From positions 1-28,603 of the forward strand of contig CANRIY010000007.1 in the NCBI GenBank assembly GCA_947630775.1: a stretch of DNA of 28,603 nucleotides, written 5' to 3'. Of the stretch, positions 1 through 6,443 are shown piece after piece. A program made the position numbers and the translations under genes. The notes under the pieces are model-generated. The model made no database searches and was not told the origin of the DNA. It was given only the letters and a program-made list of their open reading frames with translations. Each line of letters begins with the position of its first letter. The stretch's first letter is position 1. The DNA comes from an uncultured Clostridia bacterium (GTDB lineage Bacteria > Bacillota > Clostridia > Christensenellales > Borkfalkiaceae).

Positions 1-135
1 TTACCTCTGATACCATTATACGATAAATTTTTTCATTTGGAAAGTATTTTTTGAACAAATATCATAAAAAAATTAAAAATATTTTTATTTTCGAACGAAA
101 TTTTTTCCGAAGTTGAAAAATCCGCAGGAAAAGGC

Positions 136-164
136 TTGACAAAACCGATTTTTGCGACTAAAAT
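136..164 (+). promoter_or_regulatory. Sigma-70-type promoter for the DUF4143 ATPase gene
   Basis: A perfect TTGACA lies at 136-141 and TAAAAT at 159-164, 17 bases apart. They sit in very AT-rich DNA about 35 bases before the ATPase start. The first 135 bases of the window are AT-rich and show no gene that I can support. Confidence 0.7.
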
Positions 165-198
165 ATAGTTATATTATAGATTCGTCGCAGGAGTGATG

Positions 199-1455
199 AT
201 GTATATCAAAAGAAATATTGAACAAGTGCTTTTGAAAAGGGCAAAGAGCAGCAGATGTATCCTTGTGACGGGGGCAAGGCAGGTCGGCAAGTCGACGCTC
301 CTCAAAACAATGTACCCGAATGTCAGATACGTCACATTTGACGACAAACTTTTGCTCAGTGCAGCCATCGAGGACCCGAAACTTTTTCTCAAAAATCTGC
401 CCAAGCCTTCCATAATCGACGAAGTGCAGTATGCGTCGGAGCTCTTTCCGTACATCAAAATCGAGTGCGACAAGCCCGATTTGTACGAAAATTATTATCT
501 AACGGGCTCACAGCAGATGCGCATGATGTCAAAGGTGCAGGAATCGCTCGCGGGCAGAGTCTCCATTTTAGAATTGCAAAATCTTTCGCTTCGCGAGCTC
601 AACGGGATAGGTTTCAACCGTCATTTCGTGCCGACCGAGGAATATATCTCCGAACGGGAGAAGGAGCTTAAATCCTACAACGATCTCTGGCAGACCATTC
701 ACCGCGGCATGTATCCCGAAATTCACGTCACAAAGAGGGAATGGCAGGACTTCTATTCTTCCTATGTCAGGACTTATCTGGAGCGGGACATCAAAGAGGA
801 GATCGAGATCAAGGACACGCTCGCCTTTACGCGCTTTCTCTCGGCGGCGGCGGCACGCACGGCACAGATGTTGAATTACGCGTCGGTCGCGCAGGAAGTC
901 GGCGTCACGCAGGCGACCGTCAAGAATTGGATCTCCGTGTTGGAGAGAACGGGGATTATCTTCATTTTGCAACCGTACTATTCCAGCCATCTGACGCGAG
1001 CGATCAAGACGCCCAAGCTCTATTTCAGGGACACGGGTCTCGCCTGCTATCTCTCCAAATGGAACAGCGCGGAGGCGCTTGCGGAGAGCGCCGTCGCGGG
1101 GAGCATGTTCGAAACCTTCGTCATTTCCGAGATCCTGAAGTCCTTCTCCAACGAGGGAACCGATTACACGTTCAACGTGTTCTATTATCGCGGTAAAGAC
1201 AAAAAGCGGACGAAGATGAACGGTGAAACAGTCGAGGAAGAAAGCGAGATCGACCTCATCATCGAAGAAAACGGCACCCTCTACCCCATCGAGATCAAAA
1301 AGAGCGCCAATCCCAATCGGGCGATGGCGGCGGCATTTGATGTGCTGGATAAGGACGTGGACAAAAAGCGCGGCATGGGGGCGATCATCTGTCTGTATGA
1401 CGAGAAATTGTATCTGGCGGACGATTTGGCCGTTCTTCCCATAGAATATATTTGA
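199..1455 (+). CDS. AAA-type ATPase with C-terminal DUF4143 domain
   Basis: This is a cytoplasmic ATPase of the widespread AAA_14 plus DUF4143 family. Its cellular role is not established. The Walker A motif GARQVGKS is at residues 25-32 and a Walker B-like IIDE at about 72-75. The C-terminal third carries a nuclease-like fold signature (ESEIDLIIEE followed by PIEIKKS), which resembles the E-x-K core of PD-(D/E)XK-like DUF4143 domains. The length of about 418 residues is normal for the family. GTG and ATG codons at 193 and 196 are also in frame, but AGGAG at 189-193 is best spaced for the ATG at 199. A strong promoter lies just upstream. The next gene follows 28 bases later and is probably co-transcribed. 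These ATPases are often found singly in accessory DNA. Family assignment is firm; function is unknown. Confidence 0.88.
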   Translation: MYIKRNIEQVLLKRAKSSRCILVTGARQVGKSTLLKTMYPNVRYVTFDDKLLLSAAIEDPKLFLKNLPKPSIIDEVQYASELFPYIKIECDKPDLYENYYLTGSQQMRMMSKVQESLAGRVSILELQNLSLRELNGIGFNRHFVPTEEYISEREKELKSYNDLWQTIHRGMYPEIHVTKREWQDFYSSYVRTYLERDIKEEIEIKDTLAFTRFLSAAAARTAQMLNYASVAQEVGVTQATVKNWISVLERTGIIFILQPYYSSHLTRAIKTPKLYFRDTGLACYLSKWNSAEALAESAVAGSMFETFVISEILKSFSNEGTDYTFNVFYYRGKDKKRTKMNGETVEEESEIDLIIEENGTLYPIEIKKSANPNRAMAAAFDVLDKDVDKKRGMGAIICLYDEKLYLADDLAVLPIEYI

Positions 1456-1483
1456 TTTAGAGTTTCCGATGAAGGAGAACATC

Positions 1484-2728
1484 ATGACAAAACCCGAAAT
1501 CGCGAAGACGATCGTTGACATTTGCCGACACGACGCGGCATTTTGCAAAGACTTAAAGGGCGGCGATCCGAAGATCTTTCTGTCGCGGATCAGCGACGGC
1601 ATGTCCGATAAGGACTTCCTCTTCTCGGTGGAGCGGTATCTGGCGACCTTCAAAGTGTGGGGGCATCTCTATTTTTATCAAAAACAACTCCGTTCTTATC
1701 TCGGCTTCCATGTCAGAAGATACCAAAACTCCCTCTTCGTCACCCATGCGGAACAGAGTCTGCCCTTTTCGAAGGGGGATGAGATCATTGCCGTGGACGG
1801 AGCGCCGATCGAGTGCGTCGCCGAACGATTTCCCGAATTTTTCGATGGGGATCCCCCCGACCGTCAGGGGGAGCGCTGGGAAACAGTCATCGCAAATGCA
1901 AATACCGTGACCATCCGTGCCCAAAAGACGTTTGAGTACACCGTCCGTACCGACGTCGGACGCGGGCAGGGTGAGCCTTCCTGCACATTCAGATCTTTAA
2001 GTTCGGAGTGCTACTATGTCAGGTTCACGAATTTTTTTGACGAACAGGACGTTCAGGCTGTTACGGAACATACCTCGGAAGAGATCCTCCGCACAAAAAA
2101 CCTCATCATAGATCTCAGAAACAACTGCGGCGGGAGCGATACCGTATTTTTGCCGCTTCTGAAATTTTTGCTTGCCGAGGACGACCCGATGTGCAGAAAA
2201 CCCGTCTTTTGCGGGGAGGAGGAGATTCTGTATACCGAGCGAAATGCAGACGGACGAATAAAGCTCTATAAAGAGTATCTCGAAAGCAGCACTTCCGACG
2301 AAGTTCGGAGGTACATTGTCGAGCAAATAGAAAAACAGAGAAGAAACAAAGGAAAAGGTTTTTTACCTGCAAAGCCCGATGATTTTTTGTTCCCGACAAG
2401 CGGCACACGCTATCCCGAAAAGGTCGTTGTCCTTACCGATTATTACTGCGCTTCTTCGGCGGAAAGTTTCGTGGAGATCGCTTCTTGTTTGCAAAAGGTG
2501 ACGGTAATCGGTCGCCCCACAATGGGTGTCAACGATTATGCCAACCTTACATATTTCGACTTTGGAGAATATGTGCTGCATTATCCCACTTCGCGCAGCA
2601 AGGCGATCGACGCGGGCATGGGGACGCGCGGCCGCGGTTTGCAGCCCGATATTTCTGTCCCGTGGACGCCGCACCACCTCCGCGAGGATGTCGATCTTAT
2701 GACCGCGCTCCATTGGCTGAAAATATGA
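1484..2728 (+). CDS. S41-family serine peptidase, probably cytoplasmic
   Basis: This is a predicted serine peptidase of about 414 residues. A degenerate PDZ-like segment (SKGDEIIAVDGAPIE) comes first, then the S41 core with LIIDLRNNCGGSD and the nucleophile region ASSAES, with Ser324 as likely nucleophile. The usual S41 lysine is not visible at the GRPTMGVND position. The SSAE motif and an upstream GHL histidine (His61) instead resemble the Ser-His arrangement of nisin-resistance-type S41 enzymes. There is no signal peptide or membrane segment, so an internal substrate is more likely than a periplasmic or cell-wall one. The start at 1484 is chosen because GAAGGAG at 1471-1477 is well placed; an ATG at 1469 overlaps that site. 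The gene lies 28 bases after the ATPase and converges on the XRE gene. The substrate is unknown. Confidence 0.85.
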   Translation: MTKPEIAKTIVDICRHDAAFCKDLKGGDPKIFLSRISDGMSDKDFLFSVERYLATFKVWGHLYFYQKQLRSYLGFHVRRYQNSLFVTHAEQSLPFSKGDEIIAVDGAPIECVAERFPEFFDGDPPDRQGERWETVIANANTVTIRAQKTFEYTVRTDVGRGQGEPSCTFRSLSSECYYVRFTNFFDEQDVQAVTEHTSEEILRTKNLIIDLRNNCGGSDTVFLPLLKFLLAEDDPMCRKPVFCGEEEILYTERNADGRIKLYKEYLESSTSDEVRRYIVEQIEKQRRNKGKGFLPAKPDDFLFPTSGTRYPEKVVVLTDYYCASSAESFVEIASCLQKVTVIGRPTMGVNDYANLTYFDFGEYVLHYPTSRSKAIDAGMGTRGRGLQPDISVPWTPHHLREDVDLMTALHWLKI

Positions 2729-2732
2729 TTTA

Positions 2733-2752
2733 CGCCCGTTTTGGGACGGGCG
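2733..2752. terminator. Possible weak hairpin between convergent genes
   Basis: A 7-bp perfect stem (CGCCCGT with ACGGGCG, loop TTTGGG) lies between the stop codons of the S41 peptidase gene and the convergent XRE gene. It has no clear U-tract on the plus strand, so termination is only a possibility. Confidence 0.35.
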
Positions 2753-2757
2753 CAAGA

Positions 2758-3048
2758 TCATAGACTATTCAAAAAACGATTCAAAAGTTCCTTTTGTTCG
2801 GGAGTGAGCTCCGCAAGACGGTCTGTTCCTTGCGGGGGCTCTTTTTTTGTGGAGAAAAATTCCTCGATCGTGATCCCCAGGCCCCAGCAAATATGGTCGA
2901 GATATTCTATCGTAGGACTTTTTTCGCCCCGTTCCAACTGATAAATATAGGTGGGCGAAACGCCTGCCAAATTCGCAAGCGCATTCTGCTTCAATTTTCT
3001 TTCTTCTCTCAATTCACGGATCCGTTTTGCAACTTCTTCGCGTTCCAT
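2758..3048 (-). CDS. XRE-family HTH regulator, likely controller of the adjacent R-M genes
   Basis: This is a 96-residue DNA-binding protein made almost entirely of a Cro/CI-type helix-turn-helix. The recognition region is LANLAGVSPTYIYQLERGEKSPT, and a short tail follows that ends in LTPEQKELLNRFL. The reading frame is open to 3060, but that codon is TTG. On the minus strand GAGGTGG precedes the ATG at 3048, so I take that start. The gene is divergent from a DNA methyltransferase gene and separated from it by 133 bases that contain repeated ACTATNGT motifs. This layout matches the controller (C) proteins of restriction-modification systems, which time methyltransferase and nuclease expression. 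HTH identity is clear. The controller role is inferred from size, position and operators. Confidence 0.85.
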   Translation of the reverse strand: MEREEVAKRIRELREERKLKQNALANLAGVSPTYIYQLERGEKSPTIEYLDHICWGLGITIEEFFSTKKEPPQGTDRLAELTPEQKELLNRFLNSL

Positions 3049-3071
3049 AAACCACCTCAAATAGAAACTTT

Positions 3072-3161
3072 AGTTATAGTTTATTTGCCTTTTCCCTTTG
3101 ATAATAAAACTATCGTATTGACAAATTAAAACTATCGTGTTATAATTTCTATCACTATAGT
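3072..3161. promoter_or_regulatory. Repeated operator-like motifs (ACTATNGT family) between XRE and methyltransferase genes
   Basis: Related short motifs occur four times: AGTTATAGT at 3072-3080, ACTATCGT at 3109-3116, ACTATCGT at 3131-3138 and the palindrome ACTATAGT at 3154-3161. The last three are spaced 22 and 23 bases apart, about two helical turns. They bracket the methyltransferase promoter, and one lies between its -35 and -10 boxes. This is what binding sites for the adjacent XRE protein would look like, by analogy with C-boxes of restriction-modification controllers. Protein binding is inferred. Confidence 0.55.
3118..3146 (+). promoter_or_regulatory. Consensus promoter of the methyltransferase-nuclease pair
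   Basis: TTGACA at 3118-3123 and TATAAT at 3141-3146, both perfect, are separated by exactly 17 bases. Transcription would start about 30 bases before the methyltransferase ATG at 3182. So perfect a promoter overlapped by repeated operators suggests strong transcription that is normally repressed. Confidence 0.85.
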
Positions 3162-3181
3162 TCTATTTTTACGAGGGAAAA

Positions 3182-4198
3182 ATGCCGACCGAAACTCTGA
3201 GAAACGCGAGGAAAAACAAGGCGGACGAGTTCTATACTCAACTTCCGGACATCGAGGCGGAACTCAAACATTACAAGGAGCAACTTGCGGGGAAAATCAT
3301 CTTTTGCAACTGCGACGACCCGTACGAGAGCAATTTTTTCAAATATTTTGCAATGAACTTCAACTTTTTGAAACTCAAAAAGCTCATTGCGACCTGTTAC
3401 GACAGCTCTCCGATCGCCTACACGCAGCTCTCTCTTTTCGGCGACGAAAAGACGGTGCCGAACAAACACCGCCGTGCCTATAAGATCGAGATCACCGAAG
3501 TCGGGGATTACAACGGCGACGGGGCGGTCGACATGAGCGACATCGAGTGGCTCCTGAAAAACGAGAAAAATACCCTCTCCCTCTTGAAGGGGAACGGCGA
3601 TTTTCGCTCCGGGGAGTGCATAGAGCTCCTGAAAGAGGCGGACGTCGTGGTAACCAACCCGCCCTTTTCGCTCTTCCGCGAGTATGTGGCGCAGCTCATG
3701 GAATACGGGAAGAAGTTTTTGATCATCGGGAATAAGAATGCCATAACTTATAAAGAGATTTTTACATTGGTACAAAATCAAAAAATGTGGCTTGGGTACC
3801 GAAATATCAATGCTGACATGTGGTTTATTGTTCCTGAAAATTATAGTTACGAAAAAATTGTGGACGGGATGAGGGTCAAACACATTATGGGCTGTTGGTT
3901 TACAAATCTTGATACTGCCAAGAGGCACGAAATTCTCACTCTCTACAAACAATATTCGCCCGAAGAATATCCGAAATACAATAATTATGACGCGATCGAG
4001 GTCGGAAAGACGTCCGATATTCCTTACGATTACGATGGCGTGATGGGCGTGCCGATCACCTTCCTCGATAAATATAACCCCGAACAATTTGAAATATTGG
4101 GGCTTGATGATCATAGAGTCCCATGGCGGGGCAGAGGTCCCGATTTGGGCGGAAAGACGTTGTATCGCCGCATTATCATCCAAAGGAGAAAATCATGA
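3182..4198 (+). CDS. EcoRI-family adenine-specific DNA methyltransferase
   Basis: This is a predicted N6-adenine DNA methyltransferase of 338 residues, similar in size to M.EcoRI. The N-terminus (ARKNKADEFYTQLPDIEAEL) is characteristic of the EcoRI-methylase family, and the catalytic motif IV is NPPF at residues 159-162. The family uses S-adenosylmethionine. Target specificity cannot be read from the sequence, so GAATTC should not be assumed. GAGGGAAAA precedes the ATG. The stop overlaps the start of the DUF262-HNH nuclease gene by four bases (ATGA), which implies translational coupling. The stretch from about 3740 to 4000 is visibly more AT-rich than its surroundings, which may mark a transferred or recombined segment. 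Together with the XRE gene and the nuclease it forms a compact restriction-modification-like module. Confidence 0.88.
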   Translation: MPTETLRNARKNKADEFYTQLPDIEAELKHYKEQLAGKIIFCNCDDPYESNFFKYFAMNFNFLKLKKLIATCYDSSPIAYTQLSLFGDEKTVPNKHRRAYKIEITEVGDYNGDGAVDMSDIEWLLKNEKNTLSLLKGNGDFRSGECIELLKEADVVVTNPPFSLFREYVAQLMEYGKKFLIIGNKNAITYKEIFTLVQNQKMWLGYRNINADMWFIVPENYSYEKIVDGMRVKHIMGCWFTNLDTAKRHEILTLYKQYSPEEYPKYNNYDAIEVGKTSDIPYDYDGVMGVPITFLDKYNPEQFEILGLDDHRVPWRGRGPDLGGKTLYRRIIIQRRKS

Positions 4199-5295
4199 AA
4201 ATCGAATTGCACGAAATTTCGATCGCCGACATCGCAAAAAACTATATCGACAACGCCGAAGAGGGGGTCGTGGGCTACGACGGCAAGCTCAATATCCGCC
4301 CCAAATACCAGCGGGAATTCGTCTATGACGAGAAGAAGCGGAACGCCGTCATCGACACCATTATGAAGGGCTTTCCGCTCAACGTGATGTACTGGGTCGC
4401 GGACATGGGTGGCACCTTTGAGGTCTTGGACGGCCAGCAGCGCACGATCAGCTTCTGTCAATATGTGAACGGCGACTTTTCGGTGGAGAGCCGTTACTTT
4501 CACAATCTGACAAAAGCCGAACAGCAGCAGATTCTCGATTATAAGGTGCTCGTCTACTTCTGCGAGGGGAATGACAAAGAAAAGCTCGATTGGTTCCGCA
4601 TCATCAATATCGCGGGAGAACGGCTCACGGAGCAGGAGCTCCGCAACGCGACCTATACGGGCCCGTGGCTCACGCACGCGAAGTCCGTTTTCAGCAAGAC
4701 GGGCTGCGCCGCCTATCTTTTGGCCAAGGACTATGTGAGCGGTTCGCCCATCCGTCAGGAAATTTTGGAGACCGCCCTCGACTGGATGAGTAAGGGGCAC
4801 ATCGAGGACTACATGGCGGAGCATCAGCACGAGCCCAACGCGAACGAGCTCTGGACGTATTTCCGTAACGTCATCGAGTGGGTGAAGCTCACCTTTGTGA
4901 AGTACCGCAAGGAGATGAAGGGGATCGCCTGGGGTGCGCTGTACGATGAGTTCCACGGGCAAACTTTCGACACTGCGGCGTTGGAGCAAACAATCGCCGA
5001 CCTGATGGCGGACGACGACGTGACGAACAAGAAGGGGATCTATCCCTATCTTTTGACGGGGAAGGAAAAGTTTCTGAATCTCCGTGCCTTTACCGAGAGC
5101 CAAAAGCGGCAGGCCTATGAGCGGCAGGGCGGGATCTGTCCCTATTGCGCCAAGGAGCATCGCGCAAAGACGCATTACGAACTTAATGAGATGGAAGGGG
5201 ATCACATCACGCCGTGGTGTGAGGGCGGCAAGACGGTCCCCGAAAATCTGCAAATGCTCTGCAAAGAACACAACCGGGCAAAGAGCAGCAGATAG
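4195..5295 (+). CDS. DUF262 (GmrSD-N-like) protein with C-terminal HNH nuclease domain
   Basis: This is a probable DNA endonuclease of 366 residues. The N-terminal DUF262 domain has a ParB/Srx-like fold and carries the signature DGQQR at residues 79-83, with PKYQREFVYDE just before it. DUF262 domains in GmrSD-type enzymes bind or hydrolyse nucleotides. The C-terminus is an HNH/McrA-like zinc nuclease: CPYC at 315-318, GDHITPW with Asp336-His337, and CKEHN with Cys356 and His359. The start at 4195 has AGGAG at 4184-4188; an open frame from 4123 is upstream read-through. It overlaps the methyltransferase stop by four bases, so it is likely the restriction partner. It could instead be a modification-dependent nuclease. 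Domain calls are firm; the role is inferred. Confidence 0.85.
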   Translation: MKIELHEISIADIAKNYIDNAEEGVVGYDGKLNIRPKYQREFVYDEKKRNAVIDTIMKGFPLNVMYWVADMGGTFEVLDGQQRTISFCQYVNGDFSVESRYFHNLTKAEQQQILDYKVLVYFCEGNDKEKLDWFRIINIAGERLTEQELRNATYTGPWLTHAKSVFSKTGCAAYLLAKDYVSGSPIRQEILETALDWMSKGHIEDYMAEHQHEPNANELWTYFRNVIEWVKLTFVKYRKEMKGIAWGALYDEFHGQTFDTAALEQTIADLMADDDVTNKKGIYPYLLTGKEKFLNLRAFTESQKRQAYERQGGICPYCAKEHRAKTHYELNEMEGDHITPWCEGGKTVPENLQMLCKEHNRAKSSR

Positions 5296-5351
5296 AAGAT
5301 AGAAGCGCACCCGCTGTATGACGGCCCTTTTGGGAAAATCCCCGAAAGCGT

Positions 5352-5383
5352 TTGACAAATTCCAAAAAAGCGTATAATATAAT
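5352..5383 (+). promoter_or_regulatory. Promoter of ssrA
   Basis: TTGACA is at 5352-5357. It is followed by overlapping TATAAT hexamers at 5373-5378 and 5378-5383, which give spacings of 15 or 20 bases. The mature tmRNA 5' end is at 5398, so a short precursor leader removed by RNase P is expected. Confidence 0.6.
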
Positions 5384-5397
5384 GGAGACAGATCCAT

Positions 5398-5784
5398 GGG
5401 CCTGTTACGGATTCGATTGCAAGCGGATCTTGTCGGACGCACGTCGGAGGCTCGGCTCCGTAAAAACGGAAATAATTTAATTGCTGACGAAAAATCCAGC
5501 AGACGCGCTTCCGCGCGCAGAGCTTCTGCTCGCCGCGTAGCGCTTGCGGCTTAACCTTTAAGCCCCGTCCTTCCTCGGAGGCCTACGGCCGGGGACAGGG
5601 CGTAATCAAGTAGGGAACGTTGCCCTTTGGCGGATCTCCCCCAAGGGGCGAGGCATTCCGGAGATGTGCATGCGGAGGAGTTTGTCTGCGGACTCCCCGC
5701 CTGCGGGAACGACCACAGACTAAGCGTGTAGTGTCCGCATCTGAACCTTGTAAGACCGGAGTTCGACTCTCCGCAGGTCCACCA
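5398..5784 (+). ncRNA. ssrA: tmRNA (ssrA), one-piece
   Basis: This is transfer-messenger RNA, which rescues stalled ribosomes with SmpB by adding a degradation tag. The 5' end GGGCCTGTTACGGATTCGA and the 3' end with a T-arm (CGGAG, TTCGACT, CTCCG) are diagnostic. GGGCCTG at 5398-5404 pairs with CAGGTCC at 5774-5780, and CCA is encoded. The tag frame most likely resumes at GCT 5483 and stops at TAA 5552. It encodes 23 residues: ADEKSS, then RRASA, RRASA and RRVALAA. The ending VALAA fits known tags. The length and six arginines are unusual. A long open frame antisense to this RNA is spurious. The RNA assignment is very secure. The resume codon is inferred from the preceding A/U-rich stretch and the LAA ending. 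Confidence 0.95.
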
Positions 5785-5844
5785 TAACAAGCAAATACGC
5801 ACAGGGTGGGCGGTGCGTATTTGACACGAACAAGTCCACCACAG

Positions 5845-5869
5845 ACGGCGCCGCAGGGCGCCGTTTTTT
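5845..5869 (+). terminator. Intrinsic terminator of ssrA
   Basis: A 7-bp GC stem (CGGCGCC at 5846-5852 with GGCGCCG at 5857-5863, loop GCAG) is followed by six T residues at 5864-5869. Confidence 0.88.
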
Positions 5870-5899
5870 GTGGTGAAGAGCAAATCCCTCAGTGTCCCT

Positions 5900-5982
5900 C
5901 TCTCGCTGCCCCTTTTAGGGGAAGTGGCGAACGGAGTGAGCCAAAGGGGTTTTAACCCTATCCCCCGTTACGCGGGTACTGT
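5900..5982. repeat. Dispersed intergenic repeat, copy 1
   Basis: This segment contains a CCCCTTTTAGGGG hairpin and the stretch AACCCTATCCCCCG, T or C, TACGCGGGTACT. Both recur at 12528-12573, the hairpin part there in inverted orientation. No coding capacity is supported in the 574 bases between the ssrA terminator and the aspA gene. Confidence 0.6.
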
Positions 5983-5985
5983 CTC

Positions 5986-6092
5986 ATGCGGGTAGAGACC
6001 CGCATTCGGTCAGCATTTGCCCGAGCATATGGGCAAATGCCAAGAAAATTTTGCGCCAAAGATTATCAATCTTTGGCAGAATGCAAAATTTT
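5986..6092. repeat. Cluster of nested palindromes
   Basis: Three structures lie side by side. ATGCGGGT/ACCCGCAT (5986-6005) is an 8-bp stem. GCATTTGCCC/GGGCAAATGC (6013-6040) is a 10-bp stem. AAAATTTTGC/GCAAAATTTT (6045-6092) is a 10-bp outer stem that encloses a perfect 9-bp inner stem CCAAAGATT/AATCTTTGG. They are exact in the sequence. Their function is unknown; REP-like intergenic DNA or a structured RNA are both possible. Confidence 0.65.
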
Positions 6093-6157
6093 CCCTAAGA
6101 GGGGCAGCAAGGGGACGCGGGGAGACGGGGCGTCAAGGAGGCAGGGGCCGCAGGGGA

Positions 6158-6207
6158 TGACACCCCCTCAGTCACCTGTGGTGACAGCTCCCCCTCGAGG
6201 GGGAGCC
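6158..6207 (-). repeat. 50-bp double-hairpin dispersed repeat, copy A
   Basis: The reverse complement matches 27969-28018 at 48 of 50 positions. The unit holds two adjacent hairpins, a CTCCCCCT/AGGGGGAG type and GTCACC/GGTGAC, followed by TGAGGGGGTGTCA. A degenerate third copy is at 12457-12503. It lies between ssrA and aspA. Confidence 0.8.
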
Positions 6208-6367
6208 AAGGGACGGAGAATGGCGGCGCGACAGCTCAGGCGGAAAAGGCTCCATAAATAGAATGGTCGCCTTTTCCCGCCATCCCCAAGGAAGGACCCC
6301 TCGAGGGGAGCCGAGATAGGCGCAGATGAAAAATTTATGCTTTTCCCGAGGAAGAGCTAAAAGTAGC

Positions 6368-6396
6368 TTGCCTTTTTGGGCGCGGCAGTTTATAAT
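6368..6396 (+). promoter_or_regulatory. Promoter of aspA
   Basis: TTGCCT at 6368-6373 and a perfect TATAAT at 6391-6396 are 17 bases apart, 47 bases before the aspA start codon. Confidence 0.7.
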
Positions 6397-6443
6397 AGTG
6401 AGACAAAAGCTGAATCGGGCGGGATCCGCCCCGCGGAGAAGAA

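Noticed and set aside
5777..5841. Possible attachment-site duplication at the ssrA 3' end (GTCCACCA at 5777 and 5834)
   Set aside because: Only 8 bases, both within 65 bases, and no integrase gene in the window.
5551..5883. 110-codon open frame on the minus strand
   Set aside because: It is antisense to the tmRNA and its terminator; a well-known spurious ORF type.
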